From the NCBI RefSeq assembly GCF_000336575.1, contig NZ_AOPO01000001.1, forward strand, positions 186,001 through 250,000: a stretch of DNA of 64,000 bases. The letters are read 5' to 3'. Position numbers and translations under genes: made by a program. The notes beneath the pieces were generated by a model. It was not told the origin of the DNA. It worked only from the letters and a program-made list of their open reading frames with translations, and ran no database searches. Positions 54,377 through 62,900 of this stretch are shown piece after piece; position 1 is the stretch's first letter; each line of letters opens with the position of its first letter. This DNA comes from Vreelandella titanicae BH1 (GTDB lineage: Bacteria > Pseudomonadota > Gammaproteobacteria > Pseudomonadales > Halomonadaceae).

Positions 54377-56038
54377 ATGCAAGGTGAATCGCTGACCGTA
54401 CGCGATCTTGATATCCGTGCGACACCACCTGGTGAGGATGAGCGCACTATCGTCAGCCAGATCAATTTCGCGCTCAAGCCAGGCGAAGTGATGGCACTAA
54501 TCGGTGAATCCGGTTCCGGCAAGACCACCATTGCGCTGGCAATGATGGGTTATGCCCGGCGCGGCTGTCGTATCGCCGGCGGTAGTGTGCAGCTAGGAGA
54601 GACCGACATACTATCGCTTTCAGCGGTGGACACCCGCGCACTGCGCGGCCACCGGGTGACGTATATTGCGCAAAGCGCTGCTGCAGCGTTCAACCCTTCG
54701 CGCCGGCTCATGGATCAAGTCATCGAAGGCGCGCTCATTCACGGTTTTCTGGATCGACAGCAAGCGCAGCAGAAAGCCATTCAACTATTTGGCGAACTGG
54801 CATTACCCGACCCTGAGCATATCGGCAACCGGTACCCCCACCAGGTCTCAGGGGGCCAGCTACAGCGGTTGATGGCCGCGATGGCCTTGATTACCGATCC
54901 CGCGCTGGTGATTCTTGATGAGCCTACCACCGCACTGGATGTGACCACTCAGGTCGATGTGCTGCGTGCCTTTAAGCGGGTTATGCGTGAGCGTGGAACC
55001 ACGGCGCTTTACGTCTCTCACGACCTCGCTGTCGTCGCCCAGATTGCCGATCACGTCCTGGTGCTTCAAGCCGGTGAAGAGCAGGAGCAAGGGCCCATTG
55101 CGCAAATTCTGGAGCAGCCGAACCATGCCTACACACGTAGCTTACTGGCGGCTGCCCGACCAGAGATCCGCTCATCTTCACCCGTTTCCTCTTCCACGGG
55201 TGATGAGCTGTTGCGTATTGATGACTTGCAAGTGGGCTATGGGCACTGCAACCGAAGAGGCGAGCCAGAGAATATCGTGCTCGATCACATCCAGCTGCGG
55301 ATTGATCGCGGCCAGGCGTTAGGCGTCATTGGGGAGTCCGGTTCAGGGAAATCAACGCTCGCCCGTGCAGTGGCGGGTTTGGTAGCCCCCTCGCGGGGAG
55401 AAGTGCAATTTAACAGCCGGGAGCTATCGCCGACGCTGAGAGGGCGCACAGCGGATCAGTTTCGTCGTATCCAGATCGTCTTTCAGAGTGCGGATAACGC
55501 GCTCAATCCGGCCCATTCGGTCAGGCGGCTGCTCAATCGGCCGCTTGAAACCTACTTCCAGATGAGCCGCGAGGCACGCAAGCGTCGGGTTGAAGAGTTA
55601 ATGGATCTCGTCAAATTGCCGCGCACTTTGCTCGACCGCAAGCCTAGCGAGCTTTCTGGTGGTCAGAAGCAGCGCGTCAATCTCGCCCGGGCGCTCGCAG
55701 CGGAGCCTGACCTGATTCTTTGCGATGAAGTGACGTCAGCGTTAGATACCGTCGTCGGTGCGGCCATTCTTGAACTGTTGGCCGAACTGCGCCGTGAGCT
55801 TGGCGTTGCCTACTTATTTATCAGCCACGATATATCGACGGTACGTTCACTGTGTGACGACGTCATGGTGCTTTACCAGGGGGAGTGCGTGGAATTCGGC
55901 CCCTGCAGCACGGTTCTCAATCAGCCGCAGCATGATTACACGCGCAAGCTGATCGGCTCGGTGCCTGAGCTAAAACCCGGCTGGTTGGAGGCTTGCCAAT
56001 GGTCAACGCATACACAGCCCTCAACCGCGCCAGCCTAA
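54377..56038 (+). CDS. Dipeptide-type ABC transporter ATPase, fused DppD-DppF
   Basis: A 553-residue protein with two ABC domains. The first (about 1-255) has GESGSGKTT, VSGGQLQR and VILDEPTTALD. The second (about 280-540) has GESGSGKST, LSGGQKQR and LILCDEVTSALD. Most systems split these into DppD and DppF; the fusion is seen in many peptide and microcin-like importers. The Walker B of the second domain reads CDEVTSALD, a normal variant. RBS AAGGAG, five bases after dppC-type gene. Confidence 0.92.
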   Translation: MQGESLTVRDLDIRATPPGEDERTIVSQINFALKPGEVMALIGESGSGKTTIALAMMGYARRGCRIAGGSVQLGETDILSLSAVDTRALRGHRVTYIAQSAAAAFNPSRRLMDQVIEGALIHGFLDRQQAQQKAIQLFGELALPDPEHIGNRYPHQVSGGQLQRLMAAMALITDPALVILDEPTTALDVTTQVDVLRAFKRVMRERGTTALYVSHDLAVVAQIADHVLVLQAGEEQEQGPIAQILEQPNHAYTRSLLAAARPEIRSSSPVSSSTGDELLRIDDLQVGYGHCNRRGEPENIVLDHIQLRIDRGQALGVIGESGSGKSTLARAVAGLVAPSRGEVQFNSRELSPTLRGRTADQFRRIQIVFQSADNALNPAHSVRRLLNRPLETYFQMSREARKRRVEELMDLVKLPRTLLDRKPSELSGGQKQRVNLARALAAEPDLILCDEVTSALDTVVGAAILELLAELRRELGVAYLFISHDISTVRSLCDDVMVLYQGECVEFGPCSTVLNQPQHDYTRKLIGSVPELKPGWLEACQWSTHTQPSTAPA

Positions 56039-56101
56039 GTGGCTGGCGTTGAACGGCGCCAGCCGATTAAAAAACCACCCTCTTTAGGACAAGGAAAAAC
56101 A

Positions 56102-57562
56102 ATGTCGTCTGTAGCTCTTAAGAACAGTGAACTGCTACGCGAGCAGGCCTTTATCAACGCGCAATGGTGTGATGCCGATAGCGCTGCCACGCTAACCGTC
56201 ACTAACCCCGCCACCGGCGAAGCGCTAGCCAGGGTGCCCAGCATGGGCGCCAGCGAAACCCGGCGCGCGATCGAATCCGCCGAAGCGGCTTGGCCAGCGT
56301 GGCGTGCCCGCCCTGCGGCAGAGCGCGCCGCGCTGCTGGAGCGCTGGCATGCTTTGATACTGGCAAACAGCGACGACCTGGCGGTATTGATGACCCTTGA
56401 ACAGGGGAAGCCGCTGGCCGAATCACGAGGAGAGGTTCAGTACGGCGCAAGTTTTATAAAGTGGTTTGCGGAAGAAGCACGCCGCGCCTATGGCGAGACC
56501 ATCCCCTCACCCAGTGCGGATCGTCGCATTGTGATACTTAAGCAGCCGGTGGGCGTGTGCGGTGCGATTACCCCCTGGAACTTCCCCATAGCGATGATTA
56601 CCCGCAAGTGCGCGCCAGCATTAGCAGCCGGTTGCCCGATCGTTATCAAACCGTCGGAACTCACCCCGCTGTCGGCGCTCGCCTTGGCGGTACTCGCTGA
56701 TCAGGCAGGCTTCCCCCCAGGTGTCATCAATATTGTCACCGGTTTGCCCGAAGGGATTGGCGGAGAGCTGACCTCCAACCCCACCGTACGCAAGCTTTCC
56801 TTCACCGGCTCTACCCGGGTGGGTAGCCTGCTAATGCGTCAAAGCGCTGACGATATTAAGCGTCTCAGCCTGGAGCTGGGCGGCAACGCGCCACTGATCA
56901 TTTTTGACGATGCCGACCTGGAACTCGCCGTGGCCGGGGCCATGGCGAGCAAATTCCGCAACGCGGGCCAGACCTGCGTCTGCGCTAACCGCATTCTGGT
57001 TCAATCCGGTATTCATGACCGTTTTGTCGCCCGACTCGCGACTGAAATCGAAGCGTTGCGCAGCGGCAATGGGATGGAGGAAGGCACCACTATCGGCCCA
57101 CTTATCAACGACCAAGCGGTAAGCAAAGTCGCCCGCCATATCGACGACGCCTTATCCCATGGCGCTGAACTGGTGCTTGGTGAGGTTCCCAGTGGCCAGG
57201 ATCGCTTTGTGGCGCCGGTACTGATTAAAAATGTCACCGAAGCCATGCTAATCACACAGGAAGAAACGTTTGGCCCCGTGGCGCCCATTATGCAGTTTGA
57301 GCACGAAGAAGACGCCCTACGCATTGCCAATGCAACGCCGTACGGGCTAGCTGCCTACTTCTTTACCGAGAGCGTACGCCGGGCCTGGCGGGTCGGCGAA
57401 GCCCTGGAGTTCGGGATGGTGGGCCTCAACACCGGCTCCATTTCAATGGAAGTCGCCCCGTTTGGTGGCATGAAGCAGTCTGGACTGGGGCGTGAAGGCG
57501 CTCGCCAGGGGCTTGATGAGTATCTGGAAGAGAAAGCGTTCCATATGGGCGGGCTGAACTAG
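56102..57562 (+). CDS. gabD: Succinate-semialdehyde dehydrogenase, GabD-like
   Basis: A 486-residue ALDH of the GabD group. EQGKPLAESRGEV, TPWNFPIAMITRK, catalytic Glu in LELGGNAPLI and Cys in GQTCVCANR are all as in E. coli GabD (482 residues). It oxidises succinate semialdehyde, or glutarate semialdehyde, to the acid with NAD(P). ATG at 56102 (MSSVALKN) follows AGGACAAGG; the frame opening at 56039 is leader. It follows the Dpp-type ATPase by 63 bp and would complete GABA degradation with the aminotransferase at 58.8 kb. Confidence 0.9.
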   Translation: MSSVALKNSELLREQAFINAQWCDADSAATLTVTNPATGEALARVPSMGASETRRAIESAEAAWPAWRARPAAERAALLERWHALILANSDDLAVLMTLEQGKPLAESRGEVQYGASFIKWFAEEARRAYGETIPSPSADRRIVILKQPVGVCGAITPWNFPIAMITRKCAPALAAGCPIVIKPSELTPLSALALAVLADQAGFPPGVINIVTGLPEGIGGELTSNPTVRKLSFTGSTRVGSLLMRQSADDIKRLSLELGGNAPLIIFDDADLELAVAGAMASKFRNAGQTCVCANRILVQSGIHDRFVARLATEIEALRSGNGMEEGTTIGPLINDQAVSKVARHIDDALSHGAELVLGEVPSGQDRFVAPVLIKNVTEAMLITQEETFGPVAPIMQFEHEEDALRIANATPYGLAAYFFTESVRRAWRVGEALEFGMVGLNTGSISMEVAPFGGMKQSGLGREGARQGLDEYLEEKAFHMGGLN

Positions 57563-57626
57563 CCCTGATAACGTGCGTGAAGTGCCCGCGCTATGGCGAG
57601 CGCTTCACGCTGTTTTCTCTTCTCCC

Positions 57627-58553
57627 TTAGTAACCACGCTGAGGATCAACACGGCCAATCATTGGCTCCCCGCGTTGATGACGACGCAGATTGTCCAGCA
57701 GTACTGGAAAAGCGCTATCCGGCTGCGTCATCGCGGCCACGTGGGGAGTCAGCAAAATGCGTTCGTCTTGCCAGAAAGGGTGATCGTCGGCGGGCGGCTC
57801 TTCACTCAACACATCCAATACCGCCGCACTCAAATGCCCATCGTCGAGCGCTTGAGTCAGGTCGTGGTCAACCAAGTGCTCGCCACGGCCAATATTGATC
57901 AAGGCCGCACCTTCAGGCAGGCGCGCAAAAAGGTCGCTGTTGAGAATCCCCCGGGTGGCATCGGTCAGCGGCAGCACACAAATAAGGATATCACTCGAAG
58001 AGAGAAACTCATCCAGCTCGGCCTCACCATGATAACAGGCAACATCTTGCACCTGTCGCGATGAGCGAGCCCAGCCACTAACAGCGAAACCATAGCCTGC
58101 GAAATGCGAGGCAATCGTACTGCCCAATTGGCCTAAACCCAGGACTCCGATACGCCGCTGAGCCGCAGGCACTAACATATGCGCCTGCCACTGCCCCTCG
58201 CGCTGTTGGCGTACATAGTCGCCCATGCGGCGGTGCAGCCACAGTGTTGCGAAGGTGGCGTACTCAATCATTCCGCTCTCAATGGCAGGGTCGAGCATAC
58301 GCACGACCGGCAGCTCTGGAGGCAGTGCATCAAAATCAAACTGATCGACCCCCGCGGAAGTGGCAAATAGCACTTCAAGGGATGGTAGGGAATCCATGAT
58401 ATTTTCCGGAGGCTGCCACGCTAACAAATAGCGAATCTCCTTAGGGTCGCCAATATCGGGCCATTGGCGGAACTCAATATCAGGTGCATGTTGGGCAAAA
58501 AGCGCTTTCCACCGAGCCCCCCGCACCGGGTCAGATTTATATAGCAGTGCCAT
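57627..58553 (-). CDS. ghrA: Glyoxylate/hydroxypyruvate reductase A-like D-2-hydroxyacid dehydrogenase
   Basis: A 308-residue 2-hydroxyacid dehydrogenase. GVLGLGQLGSTIASHF is the NAD(P) fold, INIGRGEHLVDHDL and LDVLSEEPP lie as in the family, and the catalytic Arg, Glu and His (TPHVAAMTQP) are present. The C-terminal V-D-(P/R)-x-R-G-Y ending is that of GhrA. It reduces glyoxylate and hydroxypyruvate with NADPH. It is the only minus-strand gene between gabD and gabT and so is not in their transcripts. Confidence 0.87.
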   Translation of the reverse strand: MALLYKSDPVRGARWKALFAQHAPDIEFRQWPDIGDPKEIRYLLAWQPPENIMDSLPSLEVLFATSAGVDQFDFDALPPELPVVRMLDPAIESGMIEYATFATLWLHRRMGDYVRQQREGQWQAHMLVPAAQRRIGVLGLGQLGSTIASHFAGYGFAVSGWARSSRQVQDVACYHGEAELDEFLSSSDILICVLPLTDATRGILNSDLFARLPEGAALINIGRGEHLVDHDLTQALDDGHLSAAVLDVLSEEPPADDHPFWQDERILLTPHVAAMTQPDSAFPVLLDNLRRHQRGEPMIGRVDPQRGY

Positions 58554-58837
58554 CGCATCGTGTCCTTAAGCTAAAACTTCATCCTACGGTGGTCTGAGAG
58601 GCAGCGGATACCGTTTTGGCGGTTATGAAGAAAAGCGCTGCGCCTAAATCCGCGCTTTAGACGCAGATTACACTGCCCTCGCCATGACAGTGAATCATGC
58701 TGCACAAGCTAGCAAATACGAATGATTACGCGGTTACCAACGCCAAGCCAAGCGTATCTAGCTTGCTAACAGCGGTAAGCTCAAAACGTCAGCACACCAC
58801 AACATGACAATCGTGACTACGTTTAAGGAGCCCGCAG
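58554..58837. promoter_or_regulatory. Divergent spacer between ghrA-type and gabT-type genes
   Basis: It holds two inverted repeats. AAAGCGC (58632-58638) pairs with GCGCTTT (58652-58658). CAAGCTAG (58705-58712) pairs with CTAGCTTG (58758-58765), and ATACG (58716-58720) with CGTAT (58753-58757), so a 13-bp stem with a three-base bulge encloses 32 bases. The Lrp-type regulator encoded downstream is a candidate for binding. The gabT-type start has AAGGAG. Promoter hexamers are not evident. Confidence 0.4.
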
Positions 58838-60130
58838 ATGAATAATGACGCCAACACTTCCCACTCCCTGTTAAGCCAGCGCGAGCAGTGCATTCCCCGC
58901 GGCGTGGTGAATGCCCATCCTATCGTAATTTCCCATGCCCGCGGCAGCGAAGTCTTTGACGTCGACGGCAATCGCTATTTGGATTTCGTGGGGGGTATCG
59001 GCGTACTCAATGTCGGCCACAATCACCCACGGGTGGTGGCGGCGATTCAGGCCCAGGTGGAACGTATTTCCCACATGAGTTTCCAGGTGGCTGCCTACCC
59101 TGGCTATATAGAACTGGCTAGCCAACTGGCCCAGTTGGTCGGCGGTGACAACGCCTACCAAAGCGTGCTCTTTACCTCCGGCGCTGAAGCGGTGGAGAAC
59201 GCCATCAAAATTGCCCGCTCCTACACCGGGCGCCCCAACGTGATTGCCTTTCGCGGTGGCTTTCATGGACGCACGCTACTGGGCACTACCCTTACCGGCA
59301 TGAGCCAACCCTATCGACAAAATTTTGGCCCTTTTGCCCCCGCGATACACCACATCAGCTACCCGGATGCATTGCGAGGCGTGAGTAGTGAGGATGTGCT
59401 TGCCGAGTTGGATACGCTGTTCGCCACTGAAGTCGTTCCCGACCAGGTCGCCGCTATCCTGATCGAGCCGGTACAGGGTGATGGCGGCTTCCTGCCTGCG
59501 CCGGTCGAGTTTATGCAGGCACTTCGCGCATTGACTGAACGCCACGGCATTGTACTCATCGCCGATGAAATTCAGACCGGCTTTGGACGTACGGGCAGGA
59601 TGTTTGGCTTTGAACACAGCAATATTCTGCCCGACTTAGTCACTGTCGCTAAAAGCCTGGGAGGAGGCTTGCCAATCTCAGGAGTCGTTGGACATACCGA
59701 GATTATGCAATCTCCCTCACCTGGTGGGCTTGGGGGCACCTATGGAGGCAGTGCGCTGAGCTGCGCGGCGGCACTGGCGGTGCTGGATATTTTTGCCGAT
59801 GAGCAACTGCTTGAACGTGGTATAGCCATGGGGAAACGTCTGGAAACAGGACTGCGTCGCCTGCAAACAAAGCATTCAGTGATTGCCGAGGTACGCGGGC
59901 AAGGCCCGATGCTTGCCATTGAGCTTCTCAAAGGCCCGCAGGCCACACCGGAGGATGCCGCACTGGTGCAACAGGTCATCGATAACTGCCGTGGAGCGGG
60001 TTTGCTGGTGATTAAGTGCGGTGTTTACCGCAATGTCATTCGCTTCTTGGCACCGCTGAATACAAGCGACCAACAAACCGACGAAGCACTGGAGATCCTA
60101 GACAAAGCATTATCCAGCGCCACGCACTAG
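58838..60130 (+). CDS. gabT: 4-aminobutyrate aminotransferase-like (class III)
   Basis: A 430-residue class III aminotransferase very like E. coli GabT in order of motifs. TSGAEAVENAIKIAR (113-127) holds PLP phosphate, Asp243 in IADEIQTGFGRTG contacts the pyridine N, and Lys272 in VTVAKSLGGG is the PLP Lys. IPRGV near residue 19-23 is the GabT start signature. It moves the amino group of GABA or a related omega-amino acid to 2-oxoglutarate, giving succinate semialdehyde for the GabD-type enzyme. Related enzymes use diaminobutyrate or ornithine. Confidence 0.88.
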   Translation: MNNDANTSHSLLSQREQCIPRGVVNAHPIVISHARGSEVFDVDGNRYLDFVGGIGVLNVGHNHPRVVAAIQAQVERISHMSFQVAAYPGYIELASQLAQLVGGDNAYQSVLFTSGAEAVENAIKIARSYTGRPNVIAFRGGFHGRTLLGTTLTGMSQPYRQNFGPFAPAIHHISYPDALRGVSSEDVLAELDTLFATEVVPDQVAAILIEPVQGDGGFLPAPVEFMQALRALTERHGIVLIADEIQTGFGRTGRMFGFEHSNILPDLVTVAKSLGGGLPISGVVGHTEIMQSPSPGGLGGTYGGSALSCAAALAVLDIFADEQLLERGIAMGKRLETGLRRLQTKHSVIAEVRGQGPMLAIELLKGPQATPEDAALVQQVIDNCRGAGLLVIKCGVYRNVIRFLAPLNTSDQQTDEALEILDKALSSATH

Positions 60131-60161
60131 TTAATCGCAATAGCCAGGAGAACAGGACGTC

Positions 60162-60806
60162 ATGCAACTGACCGACTATACGACGCTATGCATGGATGCC
60201 CATGGCGTTCTGATTGATCGCGATAGAGACATTGTGCGGGGCCTATCGCCACTGTTAGCGATGATGCCCGACCCGCCACCAAAGGAGCAGGTATTAGCAG
60301 ACTATGTGCATGCGCTGCATGAACTAACGGATGAGCAGATGGGCGCCGTTTCGGCGCACTGCACTGTCTACCGCGCACTGGCCAACCGCTGGGGACTAGA
60401 GGCGGATTGGCAAGAAGGGATTGAATTCGCCAGTTCGTTAGGTTTTGGCTCACTTTATGAAGATGCGCCTGGCGCTATTCACTATCTGCGCAAGTTCTAT
60501 CAGCTCAGAGTAGTCACTTCCCTAAATGAGCAGGAGTTCTTGGCTTTTAACCAGCGTATTGGGCTTTCAGCCATTGAGCGACAAACCACCGGTAGCTTTG
60601 TGGCCGCTCGCTCCAAGCTTCGAGAGATGGAGGCGGATAAACACGTATTGCTCTTAACGGCTGGCCCCGCATCAGTTAATAGCCGTGGGGGGCATTGCCG
60701 CATCACTCGCAATGCCAAAGCCGACCAGCCCCATAAGCAGTCGTGTATCTCACTCAGCGATTTTATTTATCAGCATCAACTTGCTCTACGCGGCGAATTG
60801 CTTTAG
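60162..60806 (+). CDS. HAD-superfamily protein with degenerate late motifs
   Basis: A 214-residue protein, 31 bp after the gabT-type gene. The N-terminal MDAHGVLID carries the nucleophile Asp in the D-x-x-G-V-L form, an all-helical cap follows (about residues 17-100), and VVTSLNEQEF is motif II. Motif III has no clear Lys-Pro, and motif IV reads LLLTAGPASVNSRGG without the usual acidic pair. It could be an inactive or specialised HAD protein. It resembles the HAD gene at 48.7 kb in size and cap. Function unknown. Confidence 0.7.
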   Translation: MQLTDYTTLCMDAHGVLIDRDRDIVRGLSPLLAMMPDPPPKEQVLADYVHALHELTDEQMGAVSAHCTVYRALANRWGLEADWQEGIEFASSLGFGSLYEDAPGAIHYLRKFYQLRVVTSLNEQEFLAFNQRIGLSAIERQTTGSFVAARSKLREMEADKHVLLLTAGPASVNSRGGHCRITRNAKADQPHKQSCISLSDFIYQHQLALRGELL

Positions 60807-60871
60807 ACAAAGGTAGCAAACTAAATCAACGGGGCGTCTTTTACCGCCCTCTAACAAATAAAGGACTTTGC

Positions 60872-61360
60872 ATGGTGGCTAGCGTTCGCCTTGATCGTAT
60901 CGACATCAATATTCTCGTTCAGCTTCAAGCAGATGGCAGAATGACTAACGTTCATTTGGCCGATGCTGTCGGTCTATCGCCTAGTCCCTGCCTACAGCGA
61001 GTCAAACGATTGGAAGCCGCTGGTTATATCACTTCGTTTCAAGCCCGACTCAATCTATCGAAAATGATGGAAAGCGTTACCGTCTTTACGGAGGTCACCC
61101 TGTCAGATCACCATCGAGAAGACTTTCTACGCTTTGAACAAAAAATTCGTCAGGTCGATGAAGTCATGGAGTGCCACCTTATCAGCGGCGGTTATGACTA
61201 TTTACTGCGCTTTATAGCGCGCAGCATTGCCCATTACCAACGAGTGATGGAGGCACTCATCGAGGACGAAATCGGCATTGAAAAGTACTTCAGCTATATC
61301 GTTATCAAGACCCCTATCAATAAAGAACAACTCCCGCTTCGTACCTTAATGGAGGGTTAA
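60872..61360 (+). CDS. Lrp/AsnC-family transcriptional regulator
   Basis: A 162-residue Lrp protein. HTH at about residues 8-50 (MTNVHLADAVGLSPSPCLQRVKRLE), then a RAM ligand-binding domain with VMECHLISGGYDYLLR. The sequence is like the DoeX-type Lrp group that controls ectoine breakdown in halophiles, though no ectoine genes are in the window. ATG at 60872 follows AAAGGA. It lies 65 bp after the HAD gene on the same strand and probably regulates the gabT-type operon in answer to an amino acid. Confidence 0.9.
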   Translation: MVASVRLDRIDINILVQLQADGRMTNVHLADAVGLSPSPCLQRVKRLEAAGYITSFQARLNLSKMMESVTVFTEVTLSDHHREDFLRFEQKIRQVDEVMECHLISGGYDYLLRFIARSIAHYQRVMEALIEDEIGIEKYFSYIVIKTPINKEQLPLRTLMEG

Positions 61361-61375
61361 CCTAGAGCGTTACCT

Positions 61376-62269
61376 TCACCCCTCACGAAACGCCTCCACC
61401 ACCCGCTCAGCCAGCACCTCACTGGCGTCGCCACTACCCACTCGCTTGACGAGAGATACCTGGTAGTCACCCAGCGGCGGTAGTGAATCATTACTTAGTC
61501 GTTTGAGCGGCGGGCGGATCAAGCTTTTAGGGAAAGCCGTCACGGCCAAATCGGCCTGCATGGCCGCTTCCTGCCCGGCACAGTGGTCGCAGGAGTAAGC
61601 GATTCGGTAAGCAATCCCCGCTTGATCAAGGGCATTAAGGGTAATTCTGCGCCACGCACACCCCTGCTGGGCCAGGGTCACAGGCAGTGGCGTTCGCTGC
61701 ACGGCAACGCCATCCTCACGGCCCGCCCACACTAGCGGTTCGCTGTGGACGATCTCTCCCCGCGTCGCCTGACCAGGCCCTCCAGCCATCACCAAGGCAA
61801 GATCAAGCTCGCCCTCGTCCAACCTGGCGAGCAGGTCTTTGCTGCGTCCCACCTCGACATCAACCTGCACCGCCGGGTGCGAGCGAGCAAACTGGGCGAG
61901 TACCGTGGGTAAAATACGCCCTACCACGTCGTCCGTTATCCCCAGCCCTACACGCCCCTCTATGGTAGGGGCTAAAAACTGGGTCACGGCTTCTGCATTG
62001 AGTTTCAGTAGCCGCCGCCCATAACCCAGCAGCACTTCCCCCTCAGCAGTCAGGCGTACGTGCCGCGCCTCGCGGACAAACAGCGTCTGGCCGAGGATCT
62101 CTTCCAGGCGTTTGATCTGCATGCTTAGCGCGGAAGGGGTACGAAACAGCTGCTGGGCGGCGCGGGTGAAGCTGCCGCTCTCCGCAATTGTCACAAAGGT
62201 GCGCAGCACCTCGCTATCCAGTAGCGGTAAGGCAACCCGGCTGGGAGCCATGGTCGATAGTTGATTCAT
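61376..62269 (-). CDS. LysR-family transcriptional regulator
   Basis: A 297-residue LysR protein. HTH at about 26-54 (GSFTRAAQQLFRTPSALSMQI), effector domain with GRVGLGITDDVVGRILP from about residue 98. ATG at 62269 (MNQLSTMAPS) is chosen over a GTG three codons earlier. Its stop is 15 bp from the convergent Lrp gene. The next gene upstream is a DUF1127 protein on the other strand, and no clear target is visible. Confidence 0.88.
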   Translation of the reverse strand: MNQLSTMAPSRVALPLLDSEVLRTFVTIAESGSFTRAAQQLFRTPSALSMQIKRLEEILGQTLFVREARHVRLTAEGEVLLGYGRRLLKLNAEAVTQFLAPTIEGRVGLGITDDVVGRILPTVLAQFARSHPAVQVDVEVGRSKDLLARLDEGELDLALVMAGGPGQATRGEIVHSEPLVWAGREDGVAVQRTPLPVTLAQQGCAWRRITLNALDQAGIAYRIAYSCDHCAGQEAAMQADLAVTAFPKSLIRPPLKRLSNDSLPPLGDYQVSLVKRVGSGDASEVLAERVVEAFREG

Positions 62270-62456
62270 TCCGCCCACCTTTCAGAAAAACTTAACACTC
62301 AGTGTAGATCTTTTCGTTTGATTGATCCAAGGCAAAGTACCAAGCTGATAACCAGAGGTCGCGACCCTCCCACTTATTAATCACTGATCACAGCTGCCCA
62401 GTTAGCGCCCAGGCGCCGCTTACTGTACAGCCGTTGTGAATAAAAGGAGGTGCGCG

Positions 62457-62792
62457 ATGAAGTGTGAATGCCCAGCCCAACATGCCCATAACGCCTGGGA
62501 AAAAGCTCGCCAATTGGCGCCGCCACCCAAGCCACCAGCACTGCATTTTTACATGCCTGCCATGCCGTCGATGCGGCTAATTCGTGCGCTTGATATGGCC
62601 TGGTGGCGTTACCGGCGGCGTTGGCTTTTCCGCCGCCATATACTGCCGCTACTAGCCTACGATGACCACGTACTGTTGGATATTGGCCATTGTCGAGAAG
62701 ATATTCTCTGGGCCAACCAGCTCCCATTGAAGGTCGATGCCATTCACGCGCTAGAAGCCCGGCAGAAAAAGCGGCAAGTTCAGCAGGCCTAG
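62457..62792 (+). CDS. DUF1127-type small protein
   Basis: A 111-residue protein with a strong RBS (AAGGAGG) seven bases before the ATG at 62457. The C-terminal half contains a DUF1127-like stretch: WWRYRRRWLFRRHILPLLAY, then DDHVLLDIGHCREDILWAN. DUF1127 proteins are short, Arg-rich and often RNA-related or stress-linked; the N-terminal 55 residues with CECPAQH and PPPKPPA are an extension. Ends with a classical terminator. Function unknown. Confidence 0.75.
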   Translation: MKCECPAQHAHNAWEKARQLAPPPKPPALHFYMPAMPSMRLIRALDMAWWRYRRRWLFRRHILPLLAYDDHVLLDIGHCREDILWANQLPLKVDAIHALEARQKKRQVQQA

Positions 62793-62796
62793 AATC

Positions 62797-62833
62797 AAAA
62801 AAGCTTCGAACCTCTCCCAGGTTCGAAGCTTTT
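62797..62833 (+). terminator. Rho-independent terminator
   Basis: AAAAGCTTCGAACCT (62799-62813) and AGGTTCGAAGCTTTT (62819-62833) form a perfect 15-bp stem with a CTCCC loop, A-run before and T-run after. It is seven bases beyond the DUF1127 stop and works in both directions, though the minus-strand PhoX gene ends at 62901 beyond it. Confidence 0.93.
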
Positions 62834-62900
62834 AATGAAGCCCTTAATAGCGTTTTAAGCATCTCATATAGTTACTAAGCTTTGTGCTCAACGCCTGCTT

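Noticed and set aside
56102..61360. Ectoine degradation (doe) cluster, suggested by Lrp-type regulator with GabT- and GabD-like genes
   Set aside because: No ectoine hydrolase or N-acetyl-diaminobutyrate deacetylase gene is in the window.
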